A DNA stretch of 5,004 nt from Chloroflexota bacterium (lineage in GTDB: Bacteria; Chloroflexota; Anaerolineae; Anaerolineales; Villigracilaceae). Both the position numbers and the translations under genes were made by a program. Positions 1-4,850 of the stretch are shown here, piece by piece (the stretch's first letter is position 1; each line of letters starts with the position of its first letter). The notes under the pieces are model-generated. The model saw nothing but the letters and a program-made list of their open reading frames with translations. It did no database searches and had not been told where the DNA came from. The stretch covers positions 1 to 5,004 of the forward strand of contig VGOX01000218.1 of NCBI GenBank assembly GCA_016875755.1, written 5' to 3'.

Positions 1-13
1 TCAATGCGGGTTG

Positions 14-31
14 TTGGTGTTTGGTGTTTTT
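14..31. repeat. short T/G heptad repeat at left edge
   Basis: TTGGTGT occurs twice in tandem (14-20 and 21-27) and runs into a T tract. The upstream bases (TTGTTGG) look like a decayed further copy, so this may be the end of a 7-base tandem series that begins outside the window. It is short and of low complexity, so chance is a fair alternative. Confidence 0.3.
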
Positions 32-73
32 TCTGAACATGCGTTGATTGTATTAAATTTTTTCGGTTTTGAC

Positions 74-92
74 GAGGGTTGCTACCCTTTTT
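74..92 (+). terminator. weak terminator-like hairpin upstream of ppk1
   Basis: AGGGT (75-79) pairs with ACCCT (84-88) around a TGCT tetraloop, with one extra G-U pair at 74/89, and is followed by T bases to 92. It has the form of a small intrinsic terminator for a plus-strand transcript entering from the left. The stem is only 5-6 bp, so it is weak and could be accidental. Confidence 0.22.
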
Positions 93-101
93 GCAGTGGA
101 G

Positions 102-118
102 TCGATAGTGAATCGATA
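102..118 (+). promoter_or_regulatory. TCGATA direct repeat with 11-base spacing, possible response-regulator site
   Basis: TCGATA occurs at 102-107 and again at 113-118, exactly 11 bases apart, or one helical turn. PhoB/OmpR-family regulators bind direct half-sites of about 7 bases with this period, and this window encodes such a regulator. The half-site does not match the enterobacterial Pho box, and no convincing -10 hexamer follows at the expected distance. Regulation of ppk1 through this site is therefore only an inference. Confidence 0.25.
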
Positions 119-157
119 AAGGTGAATAGAGGGTGATTCCCATTCCTGTTCACCTTT
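118..157 (+). promoter_or_regulatory. inverted repeat / hairpin in the ppk1 5' leader
   Basis: AAAGGTGAA (118-126) is the exact reverse complement of TTCACCTTT (149-157), giving a 9-bp stem with a 22-base loop. The loop contains a smaller GGG/CCC pairing (131-133 with 139-141). The stem ends 10 bases before the ppk1 start codon. The left arm resembles a Shine-Dalgarno sequence, while the region directly before the ATG (CCCCATACTT) has none. It could be an RNA hairpin modulating translation or a dyad for a DNA-binding protein; the sequence does not decide. Confidence 0.4.
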
Positions 158-167
158 CCCCATACTT

Positions 168-2252
168 ATGACTACCATTAACCTCTCTGCTCCCTCTCTT
201 TATATCAACCGCGAACTCAGCCTGCTGGAATTTCAACGCCGCGTGCTGGAAGAGGCGCGTGATGAGAAAAACCCGCTGCTCGAGCGGTTGAAATTTCTCG
301 CCATCTTCGGCTCGAATATGGATGAGTTTTTCATGGTGCGCGTTTCGGGCATCCGCAAGCAGATCGAATCCAAGGTCACGAAACTTTCGGAAGACGGGCT
401 GACCCCGCGCGAAGAGTTGGCGGTGATCCGCAAAACGGTGGAGGGGTTGTATAAGGAAGCACAGCAGAGTTTTCAACGCAAGATAATGCCCAGTTTGGAT
501 AAAGAAGGCATCCACGTGTTGGAGTATCAAAAGTTAAGCAAGGCACAAAAAGAGCGGGCGGATGCGTACTTCAAGGAGGTGATCTATCCCATCCTTACAC
601 CGTTGGCGCTCGACCCGGGGCATCCCTTTCCGCACATTTCAAATTTGAGTTTAAATCTTGCCATCGTCATCCGTGATAAAAAGGGGAACGAGAAATTTGC
701 ACGCCTGAAAGTGCCCGATACCCTGCCGCGGCTGATACCTATCAAGAAATCGTCGGGCGGCGTCCGCAAGGATGGGACGATTCCCTTCCATCATTATTTT
801 GTCTGGCTCGAGCAGGTGATCGCTGCCAATTTGGGCGACCTCTTCCCCGGGCTCGAAGTGGTTGCTGCACATCCTTTTCGTATTATCCGTGACGCGGATG
901 TTGAGATTCAGGAACTCGAAGCCGACGACCTGCTCGAAACCATGCAGCAGAGCATTCGCAAGCGCAAGTTCGGTTCGGTGGTACAGGTGGCGGTGTATTC
1001 CTCCATGCCCGAGGAGATTCGCGCACTGCTGATCGAAAACCTGGAAGTGAACCCAACCGATGTGGATGTCATGACGCACCCGCTGGGGCTGGTCAATTTG
1101 TGGCAGTTGTATAACAGTGTGGAGCGGCATGACTTGAAGTATCCGCAGTATATTCAGCGCATTCCCAAGCCACTGCGCAGCCTCGAAACTCCAGAGCAGA
1201 TTTTCGATGTCATCCGCGCCGAGAACGTGTTGTTGCATCACCCCTATGAATCGTTTGCGCCTGTTGTGGATTTTCTCCATACTGCCGCCCGCGACCCGAA
1301 CGTCCTGGCGATCAAACAAACGGTGTACCGCGTCGGCGCAAATTCGCCTGTGGTCGCAGCCCTGCTCGAAGCCGCTGAACGCGGTAAACAGGTGGCAGTG
1401 CTCATGGAACTCAAAGCCCGTTTTGATGAAGAGTCTAATATTGGCTGGGCGCGCGCACTGGAAGACGCGGGCGTGCATGTGGTGTATGGCTTGGTCGGCT
1501 TAAAGACACACTGCAAAGTGACCATGGTTGTCCGCAGGGAAGGGGATGGCATTCGCCGCTACTTGCACCTTGCCACCGGCAACTACAACGCCGTCACCTC
1601 GCGTATTTTCGAAGACATTGGTATGTTTACCTGTGACGATGAAGTGGGCGCCGATGCCACCGATCTGTTCAACTATCTTACGGGTTACTCTACAAAAAAA
1701 GAATATAATAAATTGCTGGTTGCCCCGGTCAATTTACGTGAACGCATTGCCGAGTTGATCCGCCGCGAGATCGCTCATGCCTCAGCGGGGCACAAAGCCA
1801 GCCTCATCTTCAAGATGAACTCACTGGTGGATATGGAGGTGATCCAGCTTCTGTATCAGGCTTCACAGGCAGGTGTCAAAATTGACTTGCTCGTGCGCGG
1901 CATGTGCTGTTTGCGCCCGGGCATTAAGGGCGTCAGTGAAAACATCCGTGTGGTCAGCGTGGTGGGGCGTTACCTCGAACACAGCCGCATTTATTATTTT
2001 GGCAACAATGGGAACGACGAGGTGTACATGGGCAGCGCCGACCTGATGCCGCGCAACCTCAATCATCGGGTTGAGGTTGTCTTCCCTGTGGAAAACAAAG
2101 CACAGGTTAAATTTTTGCGCGAGAAAATCCTCGAAGCCTACCTAAAAGATAATACGCGCGCACGCCAGCTCAATACCGATGGAACCTACACCCGCACCAA
2201 ACCTACCGAGGGTGAAAAGCCATTCGATGTGCAATTACATTTGATGGGGTAA
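168..2252 (+). CDS. ppk1: polyphosphate kinase 1 (PPK1)
   Basis: This enzyme reversibly transfers the ATP gamma-phosphate onto inorganic polyphosphate and is normally cytoplasmic or membrane-associated. The protein has 694 residues, the usual size for PPK1, and appears complete. The N-terminal domain carries YINRELSLLEF (12-22) and the SNMDEFFMVRV motif (49-59, with the ATP-contacting Asn near 50). The middle and C-terminal phospholipase-D-like domains hold the catalytic set. His448 in GLKTHCKV corresponds to the autophosphorylated His435 of E. coli. His467 (RYLHLATGNYN) and His605 (YLEHSRIYYF) correspond to His454 and His592 with the same spacing. Arg388 and Arg418 match the Mg-binding pair Arg375/Arg405. 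The ATG at 168 is the only sensible start: an in-frame stop lies at 123-125, no start lies between, and the next Met is residue 51, inside the conserved domain. There is no clear Shine-Dalgarno. The stop overlaps the 3' end of the convergent histidine kinase gene. Confidence 0.97.
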   Translation: MTTINLSAPSLYINRELSLLEFQRRVLEEARDEKNPLLERLKFLAIFGSNMDEFFMVRVSGIRKQIESKVTKLSEDGLTPREELAVIRKTVEGLYKEAQQSFQRKIMPSLDKEGIHVLEYQKLSKAQKERADAYFKEVIYPILTPLALDPGHPFPHISNLSLNLAIVIRDKKGNEKFARLKVPDTLPRLIPIKKSSGGVRKDGTIPFHHYFVWLEQVIAANLGDLFPGLEVVAAHPFRIIRDADVEIQELEADDLLETMQQSIRKRKFGSVVQVAVYSSMPEEIRALLIENLEVNPTDVDVMTHPLGLVNLWQLYNSVERHDLKYPQYIQRIPKPLRSLETPEQIFDVIRAENVLLHHPYESFAPVVDFLHTAARDPNVLAIKQTVYRVGANSPVVAALLEAAERGKQVAVLMELKARFDEESNIGWARALEDAGVHVVYGLVGLKTHCKVTMVVRREGDGIRRYLHLATGNYNAVTSRIFEDIGMFTCDDEVGADATDLFNYLTGYSTKKEYNKLLVAPVNLRERIAELIRREIAHASAGHKASLIFKMNSLVDMEVIQLLYQASQAGVKIDLLVRGMCCLRPGIKGVSENIRVVSVVGRYLEHSRIYYFGNNGNDEVYMGSADLMPRNLNHRVEVVFPVENKAQVKFLREKILEAYLKDNTRARQLNTDGTYTRTKPTEGEKPFDVQLHLMG

Positions 2253-3470
2253 AGAAAAATAAAACGTACTGCCGCGCCCCTCTTCGCTTTCCGCCCAAAT
2301 TTTCCCGCCGTGCGCTTCCACAATATGCCGCGAGATCGAAAGACCCAGACCCGTGCCAGAACCAGTGCGGGATGAATCGACTCGATAGAAGCGCTCAAAG
2401 ATGCGGGATAAACTCTCTGCAGGAATTCCCGTCCCCGTATCCCGCACCGCGCATCGGACTCCAACGTCAACTGCTTCTGCTTCGAGAGTGATTTCTCCCC
2501 CCGGCTTTGTGAACTTGACCGCATTGTGAATGAGATTCACCAGCACCTGCTCCAGCCGTGCCTTGTCCGCGCGGATGGTGGGGAGGCCGTCATTTGTTAA
2601 GACGTTCAATTTGATGTTTGCCCGCTCTGCCTGTGCCTTCATGCGGTCTGCTGCCGAGTAGAGTAGTTTTCTTGGGGATATTGATTCAAAGTTCAACTGC
2701 ACTTGTCCCGATTCGATCCGCGAAAGGTCGAGCAGTTCCTGTGCCATTTGGGTCAGGGCGTCTACTTCAGTGGCGATTCTGCTCAAGAAACGCGGACCAG
2801 CTTCCGGGTCTGCGAGAGCGCCGCTTTGCAGAGTTTCTGTCAATGCTTTGAGCGAGGCAAGCGGCGTCCGCAATTCATGTGAGACGTTGGAGATGAAATC
2901 CCGCCGCACGGTTTCGAGCTTGCGCACTTGTGTCAGATCCTGTGCGAGCAACAAACTCCCGCCTTCGTGTTCATCGGGGATGGCGATCAATTGCAGAAAC
3001 TGCCTGCGCGTAGGCAGTTCAACGGATTCGATCTGGAGTTGGCGCGTTTGCTGGCAGCGTATCCATGCTTCTATCAATTGATGGTGGCGTACCACCTGCG
3101 CCACGGTTTGGTTGACGGGGTGTTGCACGGAGAAAAGTTTCAACGCTGCGGGGTTTGCAAATTGCACGCGTCCATCTGCATCGGCAATGATGACCCCATC
3201 GGTGAGCTGCTCGAGGACGGTGGCGAGGCGGGCGTTATCGGCTGTCAGGTTCAGGCGCTCTGCACTGAATGCGGATTGTATCGCCTGCGTTGCGCTGGAT
3301 AGGTTCTCAAGGTCTTTCAGATTTTCGGGCTGGTTTTGTTTACCGCGCAGGGATTCGGCATATTGATCCACCCGTTTGCGCAGATCAAAATATCGCCACG
3401 CAAACCACGCGGCGAGACTTAGCGAAACAACGATTGCAGCCCAAAGAAAATTATTCAAGCCAACACTCAA
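2235..3470 (-). CDS. PAS-containing sensor histidine kinase, PhoR-like
   Basis: This membrane sensor kinase should autophosphorylate on histidine and pass phosphate to the response regulator encoded just upstream. The order in its 411 residues is as follows: one transmembrane helix (about 8-25, then RYFDLRKR), a charged probably helical linker (30-85), a PAS domain (about 83-180, EQLTDGVIIADADG), and the HisKA dimerisation domain with the H-box SNVSHELRTPL (phosphoacceptor His198). The HATPase_c domain follows with N-box NLIHNAVKFT (312-321), G1 DTGTGIP (344-350), F-box IFERFYRVD (357-365) and G2 GTGLGLSI (372-379). All catalytic motifs are intact. There is no extracytoplasmic sensor loop and no clear HAMP domain, so input is probably through PAS or a partner protein. 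The start is TTG (3470-3468), supported by GAAGG at 3483-3479, eight bases upstream. PhoR is the closest familiar architecture, but ResE/WalK-type roles cannot be excluded. Confidence 0.93.
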   Translation of the reverse strand: MSVGLNNFLWAAIVVSLSLAAWFAWRYFDLRKRVDQYAESLRGKQNQPENLKDLENLSSATQAIQSAFSAERLNLTADNARLATVLEQLTDGVIIADADGRVQFANPAALKLFSVQHPVNQTVAQVVRHHQLIEAWIRCQQTRQLQIESVELPTRRQFLQLIAIPDEHEGGSLLLAQDLTQVRKLETVRRDFISNVSHELRTPLASLKALTETLQSGALADPEAGPRFLSRIATEVDALTQMAQELLDLSRIESGQVQLNFESISPRKLLYSAADRMKAQAERANIKLNVLTNDGLPTIRADKARLEQVLVNLIHNAVKFTKPGGEITLEAEAVDVGVRCAVRDTGTGIPAESLSRIFERFYRVDSSRTGSGTGLGLSISRHIVEAHGGKIWAESEEGRGSTFYFSLPHQM

Positions 3471-3473
3471 CTT

Positions 3474-3517
3474 TTTGACCTTCGACCTTCGACTTGCAAC
3501 TTGTCAACCTTCAAACC
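3474..3517. repeat. degenerate 7-base tandem repeat at the regulator/kinase junction
   Basis: On the plus strand four heptads follow each other: TTTGACC (3474), TTCGACC (3481), TTCGACT (3488) and TGCAACT (3495). Two related 8-base units follow (TGTCAACC, 3502, and TTCAAACC, 3510). The array fills the gap between the two genes, covers the regulator's stop codon and last codons, and supplies the GAAGGTC that serves as ribosome binding site for the kinase. The origin is unknown; slippage expansion of an intergenic spacer is the simplest explanation. Confidence 0.55.
3477..3483 (-). promoter_or_regulatory. ribosome binding site of the histidine kinase (decides a TTG start)
   Basis: On the minus strand GAAGGTC lies with its GAAGG core eight bases ahead of the TTG at 3470-3468. 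No ATG or GTG start is available in that frame near the membrane helix, so this site is what supports the TTG start. It is one unit of the surrounding heptad repeat. Confidence 0.5.
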
Positions 3518-4214
3518 GATACCCGCCGCCACGTACCGTGACGATGCGTTTGGGTTCGCTTGAGTTTTCTTCGATCTTCTGCCTCAGCCAGCGGACATGC
3601 ACATCCACTGTGCGGCTGTCGCCGATGTAATCCCAGCCCCACACGCGTTCAAGGATGAACTCACGCGAAAGCATCTGGCGACGGTGTTCGGCGAGGAAGA
3701 GCAACAGTTCGTATTCTTTTGGGTTGAGCGCAATGGGGGAGTTGTTCAGGATCACTTCGCGGCGCGTCAAGTCAATGACGAGGTTGTCGAAGGTCAATGT
3801 TTGGTGGGGGATATCTTCTGTTCGGCTGTTCCCGATCTCTTCACGTAAGAGGCGGGCACGCCGCAGTTGGGCTTTCACGCGTGCAATCAATTCGCGCATT
3901 GAAAATGGTTTAGTCAGGTAATCATCCGCGCCGACTTCCAAACCGACAACGCGGTCGATCTCATCGTCACGGGCGGTGAGCATAAGAATGGCGGTGGACA
4001 TTTCCTTGCGGAGGATGCGCGCTACTTCAAACCCATCCATTTCAGGGAGCATAATATCCAGCACGATCAAGTCGGGGCGCAGGGCGCGGGCGGAAGTCAA
4101 TGCCGAGCGCCCGTCACCGACGGTCTCCACAAGGTAGCCTTCCTTTTTTAGGTTGTAGGCAAGGGTTTCTTGAAGAGAAAGTTCATCTTCGACGATCAAT
4201 ATTTTTTCGGGCAT
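3504..4214 (-). CDS. response regulator, OmpR/PhoB family (receiver plus winged helix)
   Basis: This is a DNA-binding transcription factor controlled by phosphorylation. Of its 236 residues, the receiver domain (1-118) has the acidic pair Glu9/Asp10, phosphoacceptor Asp53 (IVLDIMLPEMDG), switch Thr80 (MLTARDD) and Lys102 in the YLTKPF motif. After a linker, the trans_reg_C winged helix (about 137-236) shows LNPKEYELLLFLAEH, the recognition helix region RTVDVHVRWLRQKIE (201-215) and the terminal hairpin VRGGGYRFEG. The length is typical and no key residue is missing. It is the first gene of a two-gene operon with the histidine kinase, which starts 33 bases after its stop. No Shine-Dalgarno precedes the ATG. 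The domain type is certain; the assignment to phosphate control rests on resemblance to PhoB and on ppk1 next door. Confidence 0.95.
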   Translation of the reverse strand: MPEKILIVEDELSLQETLAYNLKKEGYLVETVGDGRSALTSARALRPDLIVLDIMLPEMDGFEVARILRKEMSTAILMLTARDDEIDRVVGLEVGADDYLTKPFSMRELIARVKAQLRRARLLREEIGNSRTEDIPHQTLTFDNLVIDLTRREVILNNSPIALNPKEYELLLFLAEHRRQMLSREFILERVWGWDYIGDSRTVDVHVRWLRQKIEENSSEPKRIVTVRGGGYRFEG

Positions 4215-4225
4215 GTTTCGACTAT

Positions 4226-4231
4226 ATCATA
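4226..4231 (-). promoter_or_regulatory. possible -10 box for the response regulator operon
   Basis: TATGAT on the minus strand lies 11 bases before the ATG, which would give an almost leaderless transcript and would fit the missing ribosome binding site. The position 17 bases further upstream holds GTCTTA, a poor -35, and falls inside the palindrome at 4237-4260. The call is tentative. Confidence 0.25.
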
Positions 4232-4260
4232 AAGAAAACATCGTCTGTTAAGACGATGTT
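4231..4260 (-). terminator. intrinsic terminator of the small exported-protein gene (or operator dyad)
   Basis: AACATCGTCT and AGACGATGTT form a perfect 10-bp stem around a four-base loop (4237-4246 with 4251-4260). Read on the minus strand, the stem is followed by a U-rich stretch TTTTCTTT. It sits 27 bases after the stop of the 86-residue gene, so it fits an intrinsic terminator that separates that gene from the two-component operon. On the plus strand the tail is A-rich, so the polarity is clear. The dyad also lies directly ahead of the response-regulator gene and could double as an operator. Confidence 0.6.
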
Positions 4261-4286
4261 AAAGAAACAGCTGATGCAACTGACGG

Positions 4287-4547
4287 TTATTTTTCCTGTT
4301 TGTAAAAGAGGAGCGGTAAAATAACGATCAATACGATGACGATGCCCATCAGCAGGATGCCATCGGTGGAGCCGATCTCATCCGCCGCTGGCAAAACGGA
4401 CGTAGGGGTGGGTTCCTGTTGCAGGACCAACGCTGCACCTGTCTGTTGCGCAAGGACAGTTGGCTGGTGAAAACTTGTCAGCGCCAGAGCGGCGACAAGT
4501 AGGAAAATCAACAGGGCAAATAATCCGAAATGACGATTTATTTTCAT
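4287..4547 (-). CDS. small exported membrane-anchored protein, function unknown
   Basis: The 86-residue protein has a clear plan but no family I recognise. Residues 1-33 form a secretory signal (MKINRH, hydrophobic core FALLIFLLVAALAL, probable cleavage after VLA33). A short exported linker with a PTPTS stretch follows (34-62). A strong transmembrane helix (about 64-82, GILLMGIVIVLIVILPLLFY) ends in a short cytoplasmic tail, KQEK. The mature part would be about 53 residues, almost all linker and anchor. The start ATG has no Shine-Dalgarno but follows a good extended -10 closely. A terminator-like hairpin separates it from the downstream two-component genes, so it is likely its own transcript. 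Overlapping frames here show no comparable protein-like pattern. Confidence 0.7.
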   Translation of the reverse strand: MKINRHFGLFALLIFLLVAALALTSFHQPTVLAQQTGAALVLQQEPTPTSVLPAADEIGSTDGILLMGIVIVLIVILPLLFYKQEK

Positions 4548-4563
4548 GGGTTTGTTCGATATA

Positions 4564-4572
4564 ATTGTAACA
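4564..4572 (-). promoter_or_regulatory. extended -10 promoter for the 86-residue gene
   Basis: On the minus strand TGTTACAAT (TG, one base, then TACAAT) matches an extended -10 element. Transcription would start near 4557, about ten bases before the ATG at 4547, which explains the lack of a ribosome binding site. No convincing -35 is visible, as is common for extended -10 promoters. Confidence 0.4.
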
Positions 4573-4591
4573 CGCGTCTAAAGTGTATAAT
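4565..4591 (+). promoter_or_regulatory. candidate plus-strand promoter, distal
   Basis: TATAAT at 4586-4591 is a perfect -10 hexamer, with TTGTAA at 4565-4570 as a possible -35 but with a short 15-base spacer. The -35 overlaps the -10 of the divergent minus-strand promoter, so the two could exclude each other. Confidence 0.28.
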
Positions 4592-4625
4592 TTAGCTCTT
4601 GTATGTACTTTTTGCACTTTCAATG

Positions 4626-4631
4626 TATAAT
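4626..4631 (+). promoter_or_regulatory. candidate plus-strand promoter, proximal (-10)
   Basis: A second perfect TATAAT lies exactly 40 bases after the first, in the same TGTATAAT context. No good -35 sits 16-18 bases upstream. If used, transcription would begin near 4638 and give a leader of about 235 bases before the gene at 4873. Confidence 0.33.
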
Positions 4632-4674
4632 CCGCCGAGTTAATTGCTGGCGGGGTTCAGCAAGTGTGTTTTTT
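4632..4674 (+). other. two competing short stems in the leader, followed by T6
   Basis: CCGCC (4632-4636) can pair with GGCGG (4649-4653). TTGCTG (4644-4649) can instead pair with CAGCAA (4658-4663). They share base 4649 and interleave, so they are largely alternatives. A run of six T bases follows at 4669-4674, just before a GGAGAG ribosome binding site. The first stem would only be fully transcribed from the distal promoter. The stems are short and the structure is unproven. Confidence 0.3.
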
Positions 4675-4684
4675 GGAGAGATTC

Positions 4685-4807
4685 ATGGAACTGTTAATGC
4701 AGGTTATTGTTTTCTTCCTCGTCCTGGTTTCCATCAGGGCGGGTTTTCTATTTATCGATTCCATGAACATTCCCTACTTCAGTTGTTCCACCCGACGAGT
4801 TAGTTAA
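4685..4807 (+). CDS. possible 40-residue hydrophobic peptide (leader peptide or small membrane protein)
   Basis: The ATG at 4685 has a good ribosome binding site (GGAGAG, 4675-4680), better than those of the larger genes here. The 40-codon frame begins MELLMQVIVFFLVLVSIRAG and ends at TAA 4805-4807. Residues 3-24 are nearly all hydrophobic (Val, Ile, Leu, Phe) and could span a membrane once; the rest (DSMNIPYFSCSTRRVS) resembles nothing I know. An intrinsic-terminator hairpin lies inside the frame at codons 12-20, which is odd for an ordinary gene and suits a regulatory leader peptide. It could equally be a chance frame within a non-coding leader RNA. Confidence 0.33.
   Translation: MELLMQVIVFFLVLVSIRAGFLFIDSMNIPYFSCSTRRVS
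4718..4753 (+). terminator. intrinsic terminator / attenuator hairpin upstream of the gene at 4873
   Basis: CTCGTCCTG (4718-4726) pairs along its full length with CAGGGCGGG (4735-4743), nine pairs including two G-U, around an eight-base loop. TTTTCTATTT follows at once (4744-4753). Stem, loop and U tail have the form of a plus-strand intrinsic terminator; the minus-strand side is A-rich, so it is one-directional. It lies about 105 bases after the proximal promoter candidate and 120 bases before the next gene, as an attenuator would. Alternatively it ends a short non-coding RNA. Confidence 0.55.
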
Positions 4808-4810
4808 TTT

Positions 4811-4850
4811 CAGCATATTGCCGCCGTCTTCCGCACGGCGGCATTGTGCT
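4811..4850 (+). other. strong GC hairpin before the gene at 4873
   Basis: TGCCGCCGT (4819-4827) and ACGGCGGCA (4835-4843) form a perfect 9-bp stem with loop CTTCCGC. Beyond a 3x3 internal loop, AGCA (4812-4815) pairs with TGCT (4847-4850). No real U tract follows (TTGTGCTTAAG), so it is not a classical terminator. It may be a second leader element, a transcript-end stabiliser, or a dispersed intergenic palindrome. The ribosome binding site of the next gene starts 13 bases after its outer stem. Confidence 0.5.

Noticed and set aside
1..60. possible end of a minus-strand gene at TCA 1-3
   Set aside because: The frame ending there has an in-frame stop within about 85 bases and no ATG, so it is not a gene.
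102..120. canonical Pho box
   Set aside because: The period fits but the half-sites do not match CTGTCAT, so it is listed only as a candidate site of unknown specificity.
150..530. 126-codon minus-strand frame over the ppk1 start
   Set aside because: It is antisense to the conserved PPK1 N-terminus and shows no domain pattern.
651..1478. 275-codon open frame on the minus strand
   Set aside because: It lies wholly antisense to conserved ppk1 sequence and its product is His/Cys/Gln-rich without recognisable motifs, as expected for a mirror frame of a GC-biased gene.
2928..3302. 124-codon plus-strand frame opposite the histidine kinase
   Set aside because: It mirrors the PAS and linker region of an intact kinase and has no motif of its own.
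3474..3517. CRISPR-like array
   Set aside because: The units are 7-8 bases, contiguous and without spacers.
4378..4623. 81-codon minus-strand frame overlapping the 86-residue gene
   Set aside because: It starts upstream of the promoter element and lacks the coherent signal peptide and membrane helix seen in the overlapping frame.
4632..4760. known riboswitch, tRNA, 6S RNA or SRP RNA
   Set aside because: No conserved core, T-loop sequence or characteristic motif of any of these could be found by eye.
4603..4803. 66-codon plus-strand frame in the divergent region
   Set aside because: Its ATG has no ribosome binding site and lies upstream of the proximal TATAAT box; the composition is unremarkable. 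The frame starting at 4685 has the better start signals.
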